A stretch of 64,000 bases of DNA from Rehmannia glutinosa (lineage: Eukaryota > Streptophyta > Magnoliopsida > Lamiales > Orobanchaceae). Below the pieces are notes generated by a model. The model worked only from the letters and a program-made list of their open reading frames with translations, was not told the DNA's origin and did not search any database. The stretch covers positions 42,507,335-42,571,334 of the forward strand of contig CM071930.1 of assembly GCA_016081115.2 (NCBI GenBank), in the 5' to 3' direction. Each line of letters begins with the position of its first letter. Position 1 is the stretch's first letter. The position numbers were made by a program, and so were the translations under genes. Positions 31,499 to 44,200 of the stretch are shown piece after piece.

Positions 31499-31525
31499 AT
31501 CGTCTTAGCCGGAGGCTAAGACGAT
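31499..31525. repeat. Perfect inverted repeat, 12-bp arms, 3-bp loop
   Basis: The arms atcgtcttagcc and ggctaagacgat flank gga. It could be a transcript hairpin or a relic of a short inverted insertion. There is no coding context. Confidence 0.7.
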
Positions 31526-32337
31526 ATCCGAGTTGATCGATTATGAAGTTTGTCCAAACTTCATAAAGGCTGTTTGTAGACGAATGTCGAACATTCATGT
31601 GACACTTTATGAGTGACTACGAGTAGACGTGGACCAGGTGCCTAAATAACGATTGGACTAACATTTGTATGATGTCTAGAGCGTGACATGGCTAAAATTG
31701 AGTGGGAGCTCCATCATAACATGTATTCATACTAAATGTGCTTTGAGGCGATACATAGGAATGTGACCGAATGGATCCCTACTTTGTCACCGTGTGATCC
31801 CATATTATTTTCTTGTACTCTTTGGACTTGGACCATGTCATGAAGTGTATGCTTGAAGACGCTACTTTAGCATGTCTCCAAAGGCCATGTATAATTCAGT
31901 CTGTCGGAGCATGTCTGGGAAAGCTATCAAGACCAAGCTAATTGGCATGTAGGGCCGAGGAAGAACTAAATCGGTAACGCACTTGTGTTCTATAATTCAT
32001 AGCCGGGCGACTATGTCAAAATGTGTTTGACTTATCATTAATATAGAAATATATTTAAGTAGGTCGAGCATGCTCTATTTATTTCGTTGAGGGATCTAGA
32101 GATGCTTGACTGGGTGCGACCACTTGGTTTGGTGTACATAGCGAGTTATTGAGTTGTAAAGTTATGTTAATTTGGTGATGACTTAATATAACTCTCCTCA
32201 CATATACTTTCTTGCTTGGTCTCACGCTATTCCCTGCATGAAAGAAGGGACATGAGATGAGAACAATGAGGATGTGATTCGAATAAGTCGAGTTAAATAT
32301 GTATGAGTCAGAGATATTCTGTGCAATTAGGTTACAT

Positions 32338-32340
<3 letters not shown>

Positions 32341-32376
<36 letters not shown>
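32341..32376. repeat. (TA)n microsatellite
   Basis: About 18 TA units followed by 'aagagagagag'. It borders the dispersed AT-rich repeat at 32377. Confidence 0.95.
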
Positions 32377-32379
<3 letters not shown>

Positions 32380-32812
32380 AGAGAGAGACTATTCTCAAAA
32401 TAGTAACCATAGAATTTTCCCGCCCATTTTTCATTCCTATAAAAAGTAACAAATTGCTGGAAAAAGAAAGAGGCAAAAACTATTTGTAATTTTATGGTTT
32501 CCAAATCTGTGTACTGCATTAATTAATTTTCCGAATATGTGTATATACTGCATTAACTATTATATTTGTTGTTTTTTTTTCTTTTTAAACTTTAATAACT
32601 TTTTCCATTTTTGATTAATTTTTTACGTACAATATATCGAATTAATCATCTTTTTATGATCTTCAATTTGACACTCATATTTCATATATAAAATAAAAAG
32701 TAAATATAGTAAATAAAAAACGATATAATTACTCAAAATTTGATATTTTAGTGGGTTTTGAAAATTATGTATTCGGGCTATTGAATAATTTGTATATTCA
32801 TTTATTTGACTA
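32377..32812 (+). repeat. AT-rich dispersed repeat, copy 1
   Basis: It starts 'aaagagagagactattctcaaaatagtaacc' in pieces that match 53079 onwards. Both copies then share 'cgcccattt', 'taataactttttc', 'acgtacaatat', 'cgatcttc/gatcttc ... tttgacac' and 'attcgggctatt'. Both are preceded by a long TA tract. The family is unknown; it may be a Helitron or MITE derivative. Confidence 0.65.
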
Positions 32813-33386
32813 TTATAATTTCTTATTTTCAGTAAATTGGGTTTTCACCCTCAACAAATGGTAAGTTCTAATTACTAATATAAAATTAATTTGACAACAA
32901 TTTTTATACTTTCTTAATTTAAAAAAATAAAAGTTTTTAGTTTCAGTAAATCGGACTTTCACATAATTCATACTTTCCTAATTTAAAACAATAATTTTAT
33001 ATTTTTATCTCCAAAAAATAATGAAGATCAATGTATAAAAAAGTGATATGAACACTTATATTTTTATAATTGGTAAGATTTTTGACATATTTTAAATCAT
33101 AATTTAATACTTAAAAATTTAAATTTCATATTAACAAAACAATACTTATTTTATTTATCTTCTTACCAAAAAACATTTGATGGAAAATTATATATTCTAT
33201 CACATTTTCTCCTATAAAATATATGGAAAACACAAAATATATGATCGTAAATTTTAAAAAAACCCTAACAATACATAACAAAATCTGTAAAATAATCAAT
33301 ACTCCGAAAAGCTGAACATGGAACATTTAAAATAAAAAACTATCTTACAAAAACCCGAATAAATATATAAGCTTTAGATGTTTGTG

Positions 33387-33411
33387 TATATATATATATA
33401 TATATATATAA
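33387..33411. repeat. (TA)n microsatellite
   Basis: About 12 TA units, close to the insertion site of the plus-strand Sirevirus. Confidence 0.9.
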
Positions 33412-33488
33412 TTCTATGTATCTATATATTATATTTGAGAAAATAATCCACCACAAATATTACATGAAATACCTGAACTATGAAAATC

Positions 33489-33493
33489 TTATA
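33489..33493. repeat. Target-site duplication TTATA, left copy
   Basis: TTATA directly precedes the LTR start at 33494 and recurs directly after the LTR end at 47562 (47563-47567). Five bases is the usual size for copia integration. Confidence 0.9.
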
Positions 33494-35070
33494 TGTTAGG
33501 AAATTTATTGTTTAGATTTTGATGAATGCCATGTAAAACTTAGAATAGAAAGTTGGCACCCCAATTCTTATTGTAAAATGCATTGTAATAAATAGAGCTG
33601 GCCAAGGCCGAGTTAAGTCGGCCTACGCCCTAACATGCAAGAAGACAATCAAGACTAGAAGGAAGACTCATTGCGAGACAATGAGTATGGCAAAGAAGAG
33701 TAGACGAGAACTCTATCGATGAAGCAAATGAGATGCAAACAGTGGAGTATCGATCAAGTCAACTCGAGAAAAGCCAAGTCTCAAGTTGAAGTGACAAGAG
33801 TCATCCAATGATTGGAAGGCGACTCTAAGTCACCTGGGAAAGCAAAGAAATGCGGTCAAGTCGAGATAATCAGAAAAGATCCGTTGCCGTAAATCAAGAG
33901 AATTACTTAAACAAGTAATATCTCCATACCACCTTTCTCGAGTGCTCACCCGAAGCGTGCAAAAGGAATGAACCAATGGGAAGCACTACACCGTGTCGAA
34001 CTCGAAAGGTGAAAGAACAATTCATACGAGAAAATGGCAATTTCAAGGACTGCAACAAGACAAGCCAACGACTGCAAGTGACTTTCAAAAATAAGCCTAT
34101 CTCTTCAACGGGCAAATTTTTGAAAGATCACTATAAAAGGCTGAGGAGTTTATTTGAGACATAAGAGACAAGAGACAAGTGACAAGCGACACAAGTCAAA
34201 GACCTGAACTAAAAACGTTCAAGCAATTATTAGAAAATCTGAAATAGTCTCAATCCTCAAGCCTACACTACGAAGAACATCAATCCAACACTCACCGTGA
34301 AGGAAAGATAACTTCAATCGGTTGAAGAGGAAAATATCGAAAACAAGGGGTCTACATTCCACGAAGGATTGTAGGAAGGTTCAAGATCGAACCAAGTCTT
34401 AAGCTTTTGGAGGGCTTCGTGATCAAATCCAAAGAGCTTGAGCAAGTGAGTCTGTAGTAGCAAGGCAAATGCCTGTGAAGAAGATGAGTCGTACGAGAAG
34501 CCAACCGAGTGATCAAGGCGTCTCAGATCGAGTCCCAAAGGATCAAGTCACCGTGTGATCAAGACTTATATCCGGATCTGTTACCACTTTGTATACTTGA
34601 TCATTACCTAGTGGATTCCTCCAGGAGTTGGAGAAGAGAGGAGTAGAAGAATTACCCCATCTTCGAACCTCTATAAAATTTTATTGTGTCATTTACATTT
34701 CAAAGACTTTAATTCCTGCATTTTTAATCGCTTATATCTCACGATAAATTTGCTATCCACTTGATAATTTATAAGTACTAAACCAAGCATTAAACTCTTG
34801 CTTAATCAAACTTAAGGGTGTTAAGTCTTCCAATAAAAACAAAACCACAATTGGTTAATTTAGAGCCAACAAATGAGTTATTCCATCAACACTCGGATGA
34901 GTCTGCATTTGCGAGACTAACTCTACTTGATTGACTAAATTGATTTGTCCATCAAAGACACAAATTGTGTAGTATCAACTCGTATATTTAAAAGGACTAA
35001 ATCGAAAATTTGGTAAGGTTTATTCGACCCCCCCTTCTAAACCTTACACTTACACCCCATGGGACCTACA
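33494..35070 (+). repeat. 5' LTR of the plus-strand Sirevirus
   Basis: It starts TGTTAGGAAATTT and ends GGGACCTACA. A TATA box lies at 34132. It is very similar to the 3' LTR; the differences cluster in small patches (for example 33700-33760, 33990-34010, 34470-34580). Confidence 0.95.
34132..34138 (+). promoter_or_regulatory. TATA box of the 5' LTR of the plus-strand Sirevirus
   Basis: TATAAAA in 'cactataaaaggctgagg', conserved in all Sirevirus-type LTRs here. Transcription of the element should start shortly downstream. Confidence 0.65.
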
Positions 35071-35072
35071 AG

Positions 35073-35087
35073 TGGTATCGTGAGCGG
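35073..35087 (+). promoter_or_regulatory. Primer-binding site, altered
   Basis: Two bases after the LTR end the sequence is TGGTATCGTGAGCGG, where the minus-strand element has TGGTATCAGAGCGG. The change falls exactly on the CAG of the PBS, which should be under the strongest constraint. It could be a real lesion but fits the CWG error pattern of this region. Confidence 0.8.
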
Positions 35088-35199
35088 TTGGTTCATTGAA
35101 CCCTCCGCACCGGTTATCGAACTAGATCTCCAAACTTTTCAAAGTCTGCTTTAGTGCTTAAACTCTCAAAACTCCTTCTATCATTAAAAAGTTATTATC

Positions 35200-37510
35200 A
35201 TGGAAGCAAATTTGACACGCATTCCTATGTTCACAATTGAAGAATTTGATGATTGGAAAATTCGTATGCGAGCTCATCTATCAAAGATTACATGATGAGA
35301 TGTGGATAGTAATAGAAGATGGGCCACCGCAAATCTTAAAGGTGAACACAAAATGTTGTAAGAAGAGTCGCAGTTGAAGGAGAAGAGGATGTTGCTCCCG
35401 GACTGTCATGGTTGAAAAACCAAGAACCGAGTGGACAAATGATGACAGAAAAGATACAACCTGGACAATGTAGCCAAGGACATCCTTTACAAAACCTTGA
35501 CAAAGCCATGTTCAATAAAGTCAAATCATGCAAAACGGCTAAAGAAATGGGGACAAGTGACATTAATTTGTGAAGGCTCGTGAGCAAATCAAAGAAAACA
35601 AATTATCGGTGGCGGTACAAAATTTGAGAACTTCAAAATGATCTCGGAGAAAACCTGGATCAACCGGATGCTCGGTTCACGAAATCACAAATGAGCTGTC
35701 GCACTTGGAAAGGAATATACACGAAGGAAATGTGTATGAAGATCCTAAAAAGTCTTCCAAATTGAATGGGAAATGAAGGTCATGGCACCGAGACATTCCA
35801 TGGACCTATCAAAGACATCCAACCATGAATTATTCTCGACCTCAAAGCCTACGAGTTTGAGCCGAGAAAAAGACCAGAAGAGACAGTTGTACCCAAAACA
35901 ATTTGCTCTAATTGTTAAAGATGGGAAGAGAGCCGAGGTCAAAGAAGTCATTGATCCGTAAAAATAGCCCTGATGGTTAAGAGGTTCAACAAGTTCTTCA
36001 ATAAGAACTATAAGAGAGGAAAGGGTGAATCTTCCGGAGACACTCGGCTCCCTCCAAGTCAAAGGAAGATAGGCCAACCAAGAAAACAGTTATCAAAAGG
36101 GTGAATATCAAAGGGTCGACAATCCAAGAATGGAAAGAGTCGATCAAAAGGTTGAATATCTATCTTTGAATCAGACAACCAGGTCACTATGCCATTGATC
36201 GCCCATATCCTCGTAGTCAACAAATACAGAAATGAAGAAGAAAGAAAGGTCTTCGAGAGAAAGAAGACAAGAAAAGAAAAAGGCAATGATGGCTGCAGAG
36301 ATCACGAGATAGCTAAGTCAAGAGACACAAATGATTCGAGAGCAAAGAAGGTGACTACTCAAGTGACTCTAAAGAAGAAGCCCTGATCCGCTTGATGGCC
36401 AAAGAACAAGATCAACCCGACCAAGAAGATGAGGTACACTCTAACTCATCAAACTCGGACTCGATGATAGTGAGATCATGACACACACACTTCATCACCC
36501 ACTCGATCTTTATGATTCATTAGGAAAAATGATGAAAGATTTTGAACACATTAAATCCTCACACACACTATTAAATGAGGAAAACAAATTTACTCAAGAG
36601 TCAAAACTCAAAGTCGACTAAGGAGCCGAGTATTCTAAGTCAAATAGGCGATGAGAATGAAGGTTTAAAGGTCGCAAATGCTAAATTAATAGCGAAATTG
36701 CTTTCTACGAGAGAAGAGGGAGAATGACCTCAAAATCAAGTTATTGCCTCATTCACTAAGGCATCTAAATCATTGGATGATCTTATTATGAGTCAAAGAG
36801 AATGTGGAGACAAGACAGGCTTAGGATTTAATTCCTCTGTGCCATGTCAAACCTCAAAAGTAATTTTGGAAAAAAGGATCTTCAAGCCATGAAGAGTCTA
36901 AAAATCCAAAACTCTAAATGTTGCACACACATTCACTCCAAAACACAATAACAAGCAAACTGGCCTTGGTTATAAAGGAAAAGGAAAACAATGACCGATT
37001 GAGTGCGCTGAAAGGACAAATGAGAAGAGATTCAATGAGTTCCTCAAAGAAACTCCAAACAGAAAATACTCAGAAAGAAGAAGCAGAGCTACCAAAACCC
37101 CGGAAAATCTATAAGAGAAATACATATGATGGGAATCGTAGAAATATCCAAGCCAAGTGATTGGAATAATGTAAACTATCGGATAGACTTATGGAATACA
37201 AGCCCAAATGGCAAAGGCCTACAACTCAGCAAAGGCCATTCCAAAAGTATAAGAACTTTCATCGGCACTACACTCAAAGACACCACAATTACCCAAGGAA
37301 GGCAATTGCTAAAACACATATGCAGCATACGAGAAAAAAGAGACAACTTGTATGAACCTAGAATCCCCAAGCAATTTGCCAGGATTAATTATGATTATGG
37401 CACCGATAGATGGCAACCCCTTAGAGTCAAATCATTTGGCTATAGGTTGGTTGGATCATCTTACAATTCTAACCCCTCACGACCCGCACAAGTATGGGTA
37501 CCTAAAACTT
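35200..37510 (+). pseudogene. Gag of the plus-strand Sirevirus, broken
   Basis: Start ATG at 35200 (MEANLTRIPMFTIEEFDDWK), aligned with the Gag start of the minus-strand copy. Further pieces: 35773-35961 (SMDLSKTSNHELFS), 36189-36386 (NKYRNEEERKVF, after the zinc-knuckle position, which is not readable here), a coiled-coil part near 36520-36800, and a basic tail at 36918-37512 that ends at an AQVWVPK-type linker. The order is the same as in the minus-strand Gag. There are many short-range frame changes. Confidence 0.8.
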
Positions 37511-37539
37511 AATTTCCTTGATTGCGGGTTCAAGGAACA

Positions 37540-37780
37540 AATGAGTGCCAAGGAACCTGGTACATGGATAGTGGTCGCATTCCGGACACATGACAGGAAC
37601 AAGAAAAATCACAAAATTCAAGGAAGTTAAAGGAGCAAAAGTCATATTTGGAGGAAATGAAGCTCCTGGTGAAATAAGAGGCATTGGATCCATCAAAAGG
37701 AATGGATTAGAAATCACGGATGTTGCATATGTTGAAGGACTCAACTTCAACTTATCGAGCATCACCAACTCGTGACAAGG
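37540..37780 (+). pseudogene. Protease of the plus-strand Sirevirus
   Basis: Around 37555-37600 the reading WYMDSG keeps the active-site DSG, but the following CSRHM is lost by a frame change (37575-37590). Downstream, 37590-37775 gives FKEVKGAKVIFGGNEAPGEI, the strand after the active site. It corresponds to the protease at about 25700 in the other element. Confidence 0.78.
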
Positions 37781-38800
37781 GCTACAATGTTGGATTCAAC
37801 ATGGGTGTATGACAAATCAAGGATATCTTGAATCGAATGAAGTTGTCTTTGCAAGGATATAGACAAAGAATATGTATGTTGTGGATTGGTCAACCGCAAC
37901 ACCCAAAGACTGTCTACTAGCAAAGAGCACAAATTGAATCAAGTTGGTCAGTGGCACAAAAGTCGAGTCACCTAAATTTCAAAACGATTAACAAGCTTGC
38001 AAGAAGTAATCTTGTGGAAGGACTTCCGGACTCGGATATCAAGAAGGAAAGTATATGTGATGCATGTCGGAAGGGTAAACAAATCAAATCTTCATTCAAA
38101 GAAAAGACATGTTCATCTTCAACAAGAATATTGCATCTCGCTACATATGGATCTATTTGGCCCAATGGAACCAAACAAGATAAGTGGAAAGAAATACACC
38201 TTGGTGGTAGTAGATGACTACTCAAGATATACATGGACAATATTCATGTGTAAGAAGAAAGAAACTCTACAAAAACTACCACAAAATTGATGAAGAGGAT
38301 TCAAAACGAGAAGAGTCAAACCATTATCAAAATAAGATCGGACAGAGGAGGAACCGAGTTTGTCAATGGAATAATAACTCAATATTGTATTGAGAATGGT
38401 ATTGGTCATGAACTATCAGGCAAGGACTCCACAAACAGAATGGAGTTGCGAAAGAAGGAACAGAACCCTCAAAGAAGCAAAGAAGGACCATGTTAGCTGA
38501 AGCAGATTACCAAAAGATTTTGGGTCAAGCAATCAACACACTTGCTACACCCAAAACAGATGTATGATAAAATGTGACCGACAAAGACTCCCTATGAGAT
38601 CCGGATCGAAGAAAACCAAATGTTGCATATTTCGAATATTTGGATGTAAATGCTTCATCCACAACAATGGCAAAGACAATCTAAAGGCATTTGAGCTAAA
38701 GTCGATGAAGGTATCTTCTTAGATACTCAAATGAAAGCAAAGCCTACAGAGTACTCAACAAAAGAACTATGGTTGCGAAGAATCCATTCATGTGGTATTC
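37700..38800 (+). pseudogene. Integrase of the plus-strand Sirevirus
   Basis: VAYVEGLNFNLSSI (37720-37770), then SSHLNFKTINKLARSNLVEGL (37951 on; the zinc-binding pre-integrase region, with the WH before it lost). The core follows: GKKYTLVVVDDYSRYTWTIF (about 38180-38260, first catalytic Asp) and IRSDRGGTEFVNGIITQYC (about 38330-38390, second Asp). The third region, normally VVERKNRTL, is visible only in corrupted form near 38440-38470. It is broken in at least three places. Confidence 0.82.
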
Positions 38801-39039
38801 GATGAGCCAAATGTAAATGGAGAAGGCATTGAAGAGTCACCGATAAGTCAATCATCCAACCATAAAGAAGAGTCCCTATCTTTGGTCAAGCCGGAATTAT
38901 CAATTTAGAAGAAGATGAGATAGCTGAATCTCAAAAACAATTTGGAAAATTTGCAGCTAAGTGATTACTGAAAGAGTGAACACAAAGAACACAAATGCAA
39001 GACGATCAATCCAGCTAACTTACTCCAACCTGATGTAAG

Positions 39040-39840
39040 ATGGCCGAGAGACCATCCACGAGAACTTGTCATTGGAGATATAAGAGAAGGTGTCAAAACA
39101 AGATCCGAACTCAACAAGAAGCCATGTTCACATGCTTCATCTTGCAAATAGAGCCCAAAGACGTGTCACAAGCATTGACGACACACATTGGATTCAAGCT
39201 ATGCAAGAAGAGTGAATCGCTTTGAAAGAAATAAAGTATGGGAATTAGTGCAAAGACCCATACATCAAAATGTTATTGGCACCAAATGGGTGTTCGTAAA
39301 ATAAGATGAACGAGGAAGGTTACGTGGTAAGAAACAAAGCAAGACTAGTAGCCAAAGGATATTGCCAAGAAGAAGGGATAGATTTTGATGAAACATTTGC
39401 CCCTCGTAGCAAGATTGGAAGCTATAAGGATGTTTCTTGCCTATGCAGCTCACAAGAATTTCATTGTATATCAACCGGATGTAAAAAGTGCATTCCTAAA
39501 TGGTTTATTGGAAGAAGAAGTGTATGTTGAACAACCTCCGGATTTGAGCGGAAGACTCTTGGAGATAAGGTATACAAACTCAAGAAAGCTCGTATGGATT
39601 GAAACAGGCACCCGAGCATGGTATGATACTTTGTCACAATTCCTAACCGAAAATGGATTCACAAAAGGAAAAGTAGATAGAACACTTTTCGAATTCAAGA
39701 CAAAAAGAGTATCTTTTGCTTGTTCAAATATATGTGGATGACATCATTTTTGGATCCACAAACAAAGAGTCAGTGAAAAAGTTTTCAAACCTCATGCAAA
39801 GTAAATTTGAAATGAGCATGATGGGAGAGCCGACATTCTT
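39040..39840 (+). pseudogene. Reverse transcriptase of the plus-strand Sirevirus
   Basis: Pieces: MNEEGYVVRNKARLVAKGYCQEEGIDFDETFAP (about 39306-39400), MFLAYAAHKNFIVYQPDVKSAFLNGLLEEEVYVEQP (39420-39540) and, in another frame, QIYVDDIIFGSTN (about 39720-39770). The motif A Asp and YVDD are kept. Methionine in YQMDV of the other copy is Pro here. Two or three single-base frame changes separate the pieces. Confidence 0.88.
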
Positions 39841-40660
39841 CCTTGACTCCAAGTGAAACAAATTGAAGGATGGAACCTTCATAAGTCAAACAAAATACTC
39901 CGAGATTTAATGAAGAAGTTTGGTATGGAGGAGAAGTCTTCTAAAAATACCAATGAATACATCACCAAAATGGACATGGATGCGGATGGCAAGCCTAGAT
40001 CAAACAAGATACGAGCACTTATTGGATCATTGCTCTATCTCACAAAGAAGCGGGCTAGATATCACCTTTGTCAGTAGGTGTATGTGCAAGATTTCAATCT
40101 GCTCCAAAAAGAGAGCCATATGACAAAGAAATAAGAGAATATTGAGATACTTGAAAGGAAGCCAAGAAGTAGGCCTATGGTATCCAAAGGAAGGTGGATT
40201 CAAGCTAATTGGCTATTCGGATTCTCGACTATCTTTGGATGCAGAGTGGACAGAAGAGCACTTCGGCACATGTCAAATGCTAGAAACAGTGATTTCTGGT
40301 TTAGCAAGAAGCAAAACTCAATAGCCACCTCTACAAACAAGGTGCGAAATACATAGCTGGGCAAACAAGTTGTGCCAAGACCTATGGATGAGACAAAGAA
40401 TGAGAGACTATGAAGTTGAGGAAAAAGAAATTACAATCATGTGTGATAACACAAGTGCAATTGCCATTACTCAAAATTCTGTGTTGCACTCAAGAACAAA
40501 GCATATCGATGTCGATATCACTTCATAAGAGATCATGTTGAAAAGAAGGACATCATCTTGGAATATATCTCAACCGATAAACAATTGGCCGACATCTTCA
40601 CAAAACCATTATGTGAGTCAAGATTTGAAGAACTCAAACATGAGTTAGGGTTAATTGAGC
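39841..40660 (+). pseudogene. RT end and RNase H of the plus-strand Sirevirus
   Basis: LMKKFGMEE (39905), LIGSLLYLT (40018), LWYPKEGGFKLIGYSDS (40170-40230), CDNTSAIAIT-like sequence at 40440-40470, and EYISTDKQLADIFTKPLCESRFEELKHELG (40558-40650). It aligns with 22666-23480 of the other element. The frame is lost several times, including just after SDS of the first catalytic motif. Confidence 0.85.
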
Positions 40661-40829
40661 TGAGCCGACACTCGGAAGAATCAAAGAAAAGAAATGGAAC
40701 ACAAAATTTGAAAAAGAGTTTGAACACACAACTCACCAAGAATCACCAGATCGGAAAGACAATTACACACCGAGTCACCGATAGCCGAGTCACCAAGAGA
40801 ACTGTGAGAAGTAGAGTTAAATCAGCCTA

Positions 40830-41228
40830 AGGGATAAGCCGAGTCACTTATGAGCAAAGTGACAAAAACGCAATGCGTTTGACAAAGCGGGAATGTTTTA
40901 AGGAATACGTCAAAGATAATGATGATGTGTACAGACATAAAGCCGCACACCAAGCTTATGATTGGATATAAATGCTTTGCGCATTAAATACGAGACATTA
41001 AATGCTAAATAGGCGTGCAAAATCTAAGCCGTTGATTTCGATCACATTTCAAAACCACCCGCACGCCCTTTCATAAACCATACTTAAACCATTTCCGTCC
41101 GTTTCTCTCTCACTACCAAAAACTGTTCATCTCTTTCTCTCAAAAGCAAAGGCAAAAAAAAAAAATTCTCTCAAACCCTATCTATCTTCAAATCAATCTC
41201 TTAGTTTTTCTTTGATAAAATCTGAAAA
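40830..41228. other. Spacer between RNase H and the post-pol ORF, plus-strand copy
   Basis: Noncoding, about 400 bp. It contains 'ctctctcactaccaaaa' and a pyrimidine-rich stretch before the ATG at 41229, which could serve as a polypyrimidine tract of a splice acceptor. That is inference only. Confidence 0.35.
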
Positions 41229-44200
41229 ATGGCACCAACCTACGACTTTGTCAAATTAGGGAAGCAAATCCACACCGGGTCTCATCTGTGGATTTCGATT
41301 TTAATGGTGAAACAGGGGTCCGACGACACCCTAGTGAAGAAAATCATCAAAAATTGGAAACGCCCGGCCGAAACCGTTTCGACGTTAGAATATCCGATGA
41401 CCTATGTGGAGGAGGTCGCACAATTCTACGTGAATGCAGAGATTCACGATGAAGGAATAAAGTCATCTGCTTCACGGAAAATAGCCGACTATCTCTCGCC
41501 AAGGATTTGGTGAACATTGCTCACTACTACCGGCGAAGGAACATCGAAATTAACGGTTGATGTAAACCTGGCCGATGCTTGGAAAGAAATAGCCAAGCCC
41601 GACTATGCTTGATAAAATAGTATACACAAAAAACAAGAGACTTCTCAAGGAGGATTATCACAAGTCATTGGACATAGTTGCCAAATGTATTGACATCAAA
41701 TTTGGCGGCTTTGACCAATCACAAAAGCAAAGCCGATTGTAATGGCCGCAATCATCGCAGAAAAGAAAATAAATCTGGTTGAGTTTGTCTACAAAGCAGA
41801 CTCGCGAACGTAGGGAACAAATCCTTCAAGGAAGATGGCACATTTGGAGGATCCCTAGGATATGGCCTCGATGATTGGCCGGCTGATGGAGGTGAAAGGA
41901 GTCCCTCTTAGACATGGGAAGGCATTCCATGTTAACAAGAGGATGTTTAGAGCAAACCTCTCTCGGCGCACGAAAGAGAGCCTACGCCAAGAGAGCCGAC
42001 ATGAGTGAGGGGAATCAACGACCCAAGATACAGCTTGTTTCCTCGCACCCAAGAAGAAAGCCCCCTGCAACTAAGAAGAAGATCGCTGCCCCTGCAGCAA
42101 AAAGTCAAAATCGCTCCCGCCCGCAGCAGAGTCACCCGCCCCTGCAGCCGTGTCACCCGCCCCTGCAGGCGGTCGAGAAGGACTCACAAATACCTTCTCC
42201 GATCGATCAAAAAGAGGAGAACCGAGAAGCCAAGACGGCCCGCTCCTCGAAAAAGACACCAAGCACGCCCCCCGCCCTGGACTCGAAGAAACCGTCTCGA
42301 ACCAAAATCCCTCTCGTACAAACTAGAGACGAAGAAGAATTATCAAGAACTCCAAGCGGAGAAACCAAAGTCACCACTCACCGAGCAGATATCGGAGACT
42401 CGCTGGAGAAGTATAGTCTCCGATGTAATTGATGAAACAACTAAGTCTGCAAGGCGATCAGCAGAGGCAACCGGAAGACACAAACGTAGTCCACACAAAC
42501 AAACACAAAAGAGAAGCCGATAAAGCGGATAGTGATGTGATGATCCTATCTCCACCTTACCCGACATCCAAAATCGTCTGCGTGAGTGGAGGAAATGGAA
42601 GTTGAGTAAGTCAAGGAAACAGTTCCAACGGCCTGAGTTTATAGAAGAAGAAGAGGAATTGTTAAACTTCCTCGACTAACCATCGTGCTCCCAAAGATCG
42701 GATGAAGACAACCGCATGACATCCAAAGAAATTTCAAGGACAAGGAGAAAGAAAAGCAAGCGAGAGGAAGCCGAGGCACGTGAGAAGGCAAGCATCTGTC
42801 CCTATCTCCCACCACGAAACACACACATCCTCTCCTTGATGTCTTCTCGATGCGGTGATGAGGATCCGAAGAATGTCACGCCCGCGAAGAGTTGCAAATG
42901 CAAAGAAGCATTGCATGAATCCGAGAATCCTTCACGAGCAAAGATTGATGGAGGGACCAGGAGAGTCCTCGAACACACCGAAATCGATCCAATGGGAGTG
43001 GTTCAAAGAAATCGCCACTTTTGTTCGCCACCACTTCCCACTCACTCGGAAGAAGGCAATAAGGACTTGGCGATGAAACCGGGATAGTGGGGACCCCACG
43101 AGCCAACCCCTATTGAAGGTGTCTTACCACCGCCCCAACGGCTGAACATTCAATAGCAATGTAAGGAGCTTGGAGACGAGTGACCCCATTCCAAGTCACT
43201 CACCGGTGCACCACCGAGGGGGAAACTCCCTCCACCGCAGGCAAGGTCGGAGGATGCTTTGCAGATGACTCCACAACGAATCAAGGAGGCGAAGTAGAGA
43301 AAATACAAACACAAGAAGAACAAAGAAGTTGCCATCAACGAAGCTCGCGATTAGTTGAGACTGTCTCACTGAGAGGTGCCAACCGCTCAAGGCTAATGAC
43401 GTTGCTGATGCGCCGAGGCACGAGAAGAATGTACCACAGGGAGTTAACACTGGCGATGAAAGTGCAATCCATGGGGTTGAGACTCCAATGGATGCCACCG
43501 CAGAAGACCCTAAGACAAATGACACTCGTCGAAAGGGAGGACCAAGCCTCGCCGCAGAGAAACTAGCCGGAGGAAATGAAGGACCACGGAGGTTGAGACT
43601 TCCCGGGTAAAGAAGTCAAGTAGAGAACATCCCTCTTGCTATCATCAACTCATCCGAAAAGGAGATAAGCGCTTCATGATTCCCAGGATAATCCTGATGT
43701 AACCTTTCTCGGGATCGGAAGCGAAGAAGAAGCTAGTCATCCCCAATGACAAATCCAAAAGACTCACCAAGCGGATGTTCCAAGCACGAGCAAGTCGATC
43801 CCAAGACTACTCGTTAAACCTTTAATTTTGATGATGAGCCACCAATGGAAATCTCATCATCGTCCGATGACGCTCGATAAGACCGAGGACCGCCTACTCA
43901 ATTGGAAAAATCACCGAGACCAACGGTTTGAGACAAAACTGAGGCTCGGCAAGTCGGGTCCACCTCACAACAAACCCCACCAACCCGAGTCCACTGCGCA
44001 GCTCCTCAAGCCGCAGCAGGTCGATTCCTAAAAGAACTTCACGCACACCGCTCATCATCGAATGATCCCGGTTGGCGGTGATGAATCCTTTATAGAATCT
44101 TTTCCTTTTTCCCCGGAGGTACCCGACCTCCATGAAGAGTCGAGAACGAACGCGCACGCTACCACTACCAGACCCCGTTTTTCCATCGTGCACCATTGTT

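Larger units (their letters stand above)
31327..33493. other. Unassigned noncoding sequence between two Sireviruses
   Basis: About 2.2 kb. The first kilobase has no recognisable gene. It contains a 12-bp perfect hairpin at 31499-31525. From 32341 a TA microsatellite leads into an AT-rich dispersed repeat that recurs at 53079. I see no coding motif. Confidence 0.4.

Noticed and set aside
41914..42523. Two overlapping 172-codon ORFs in different frames
   Set aside because: They are neighbouring frames of one disrupted coding segment (the basic part of the post-pol ORF), not two genes.
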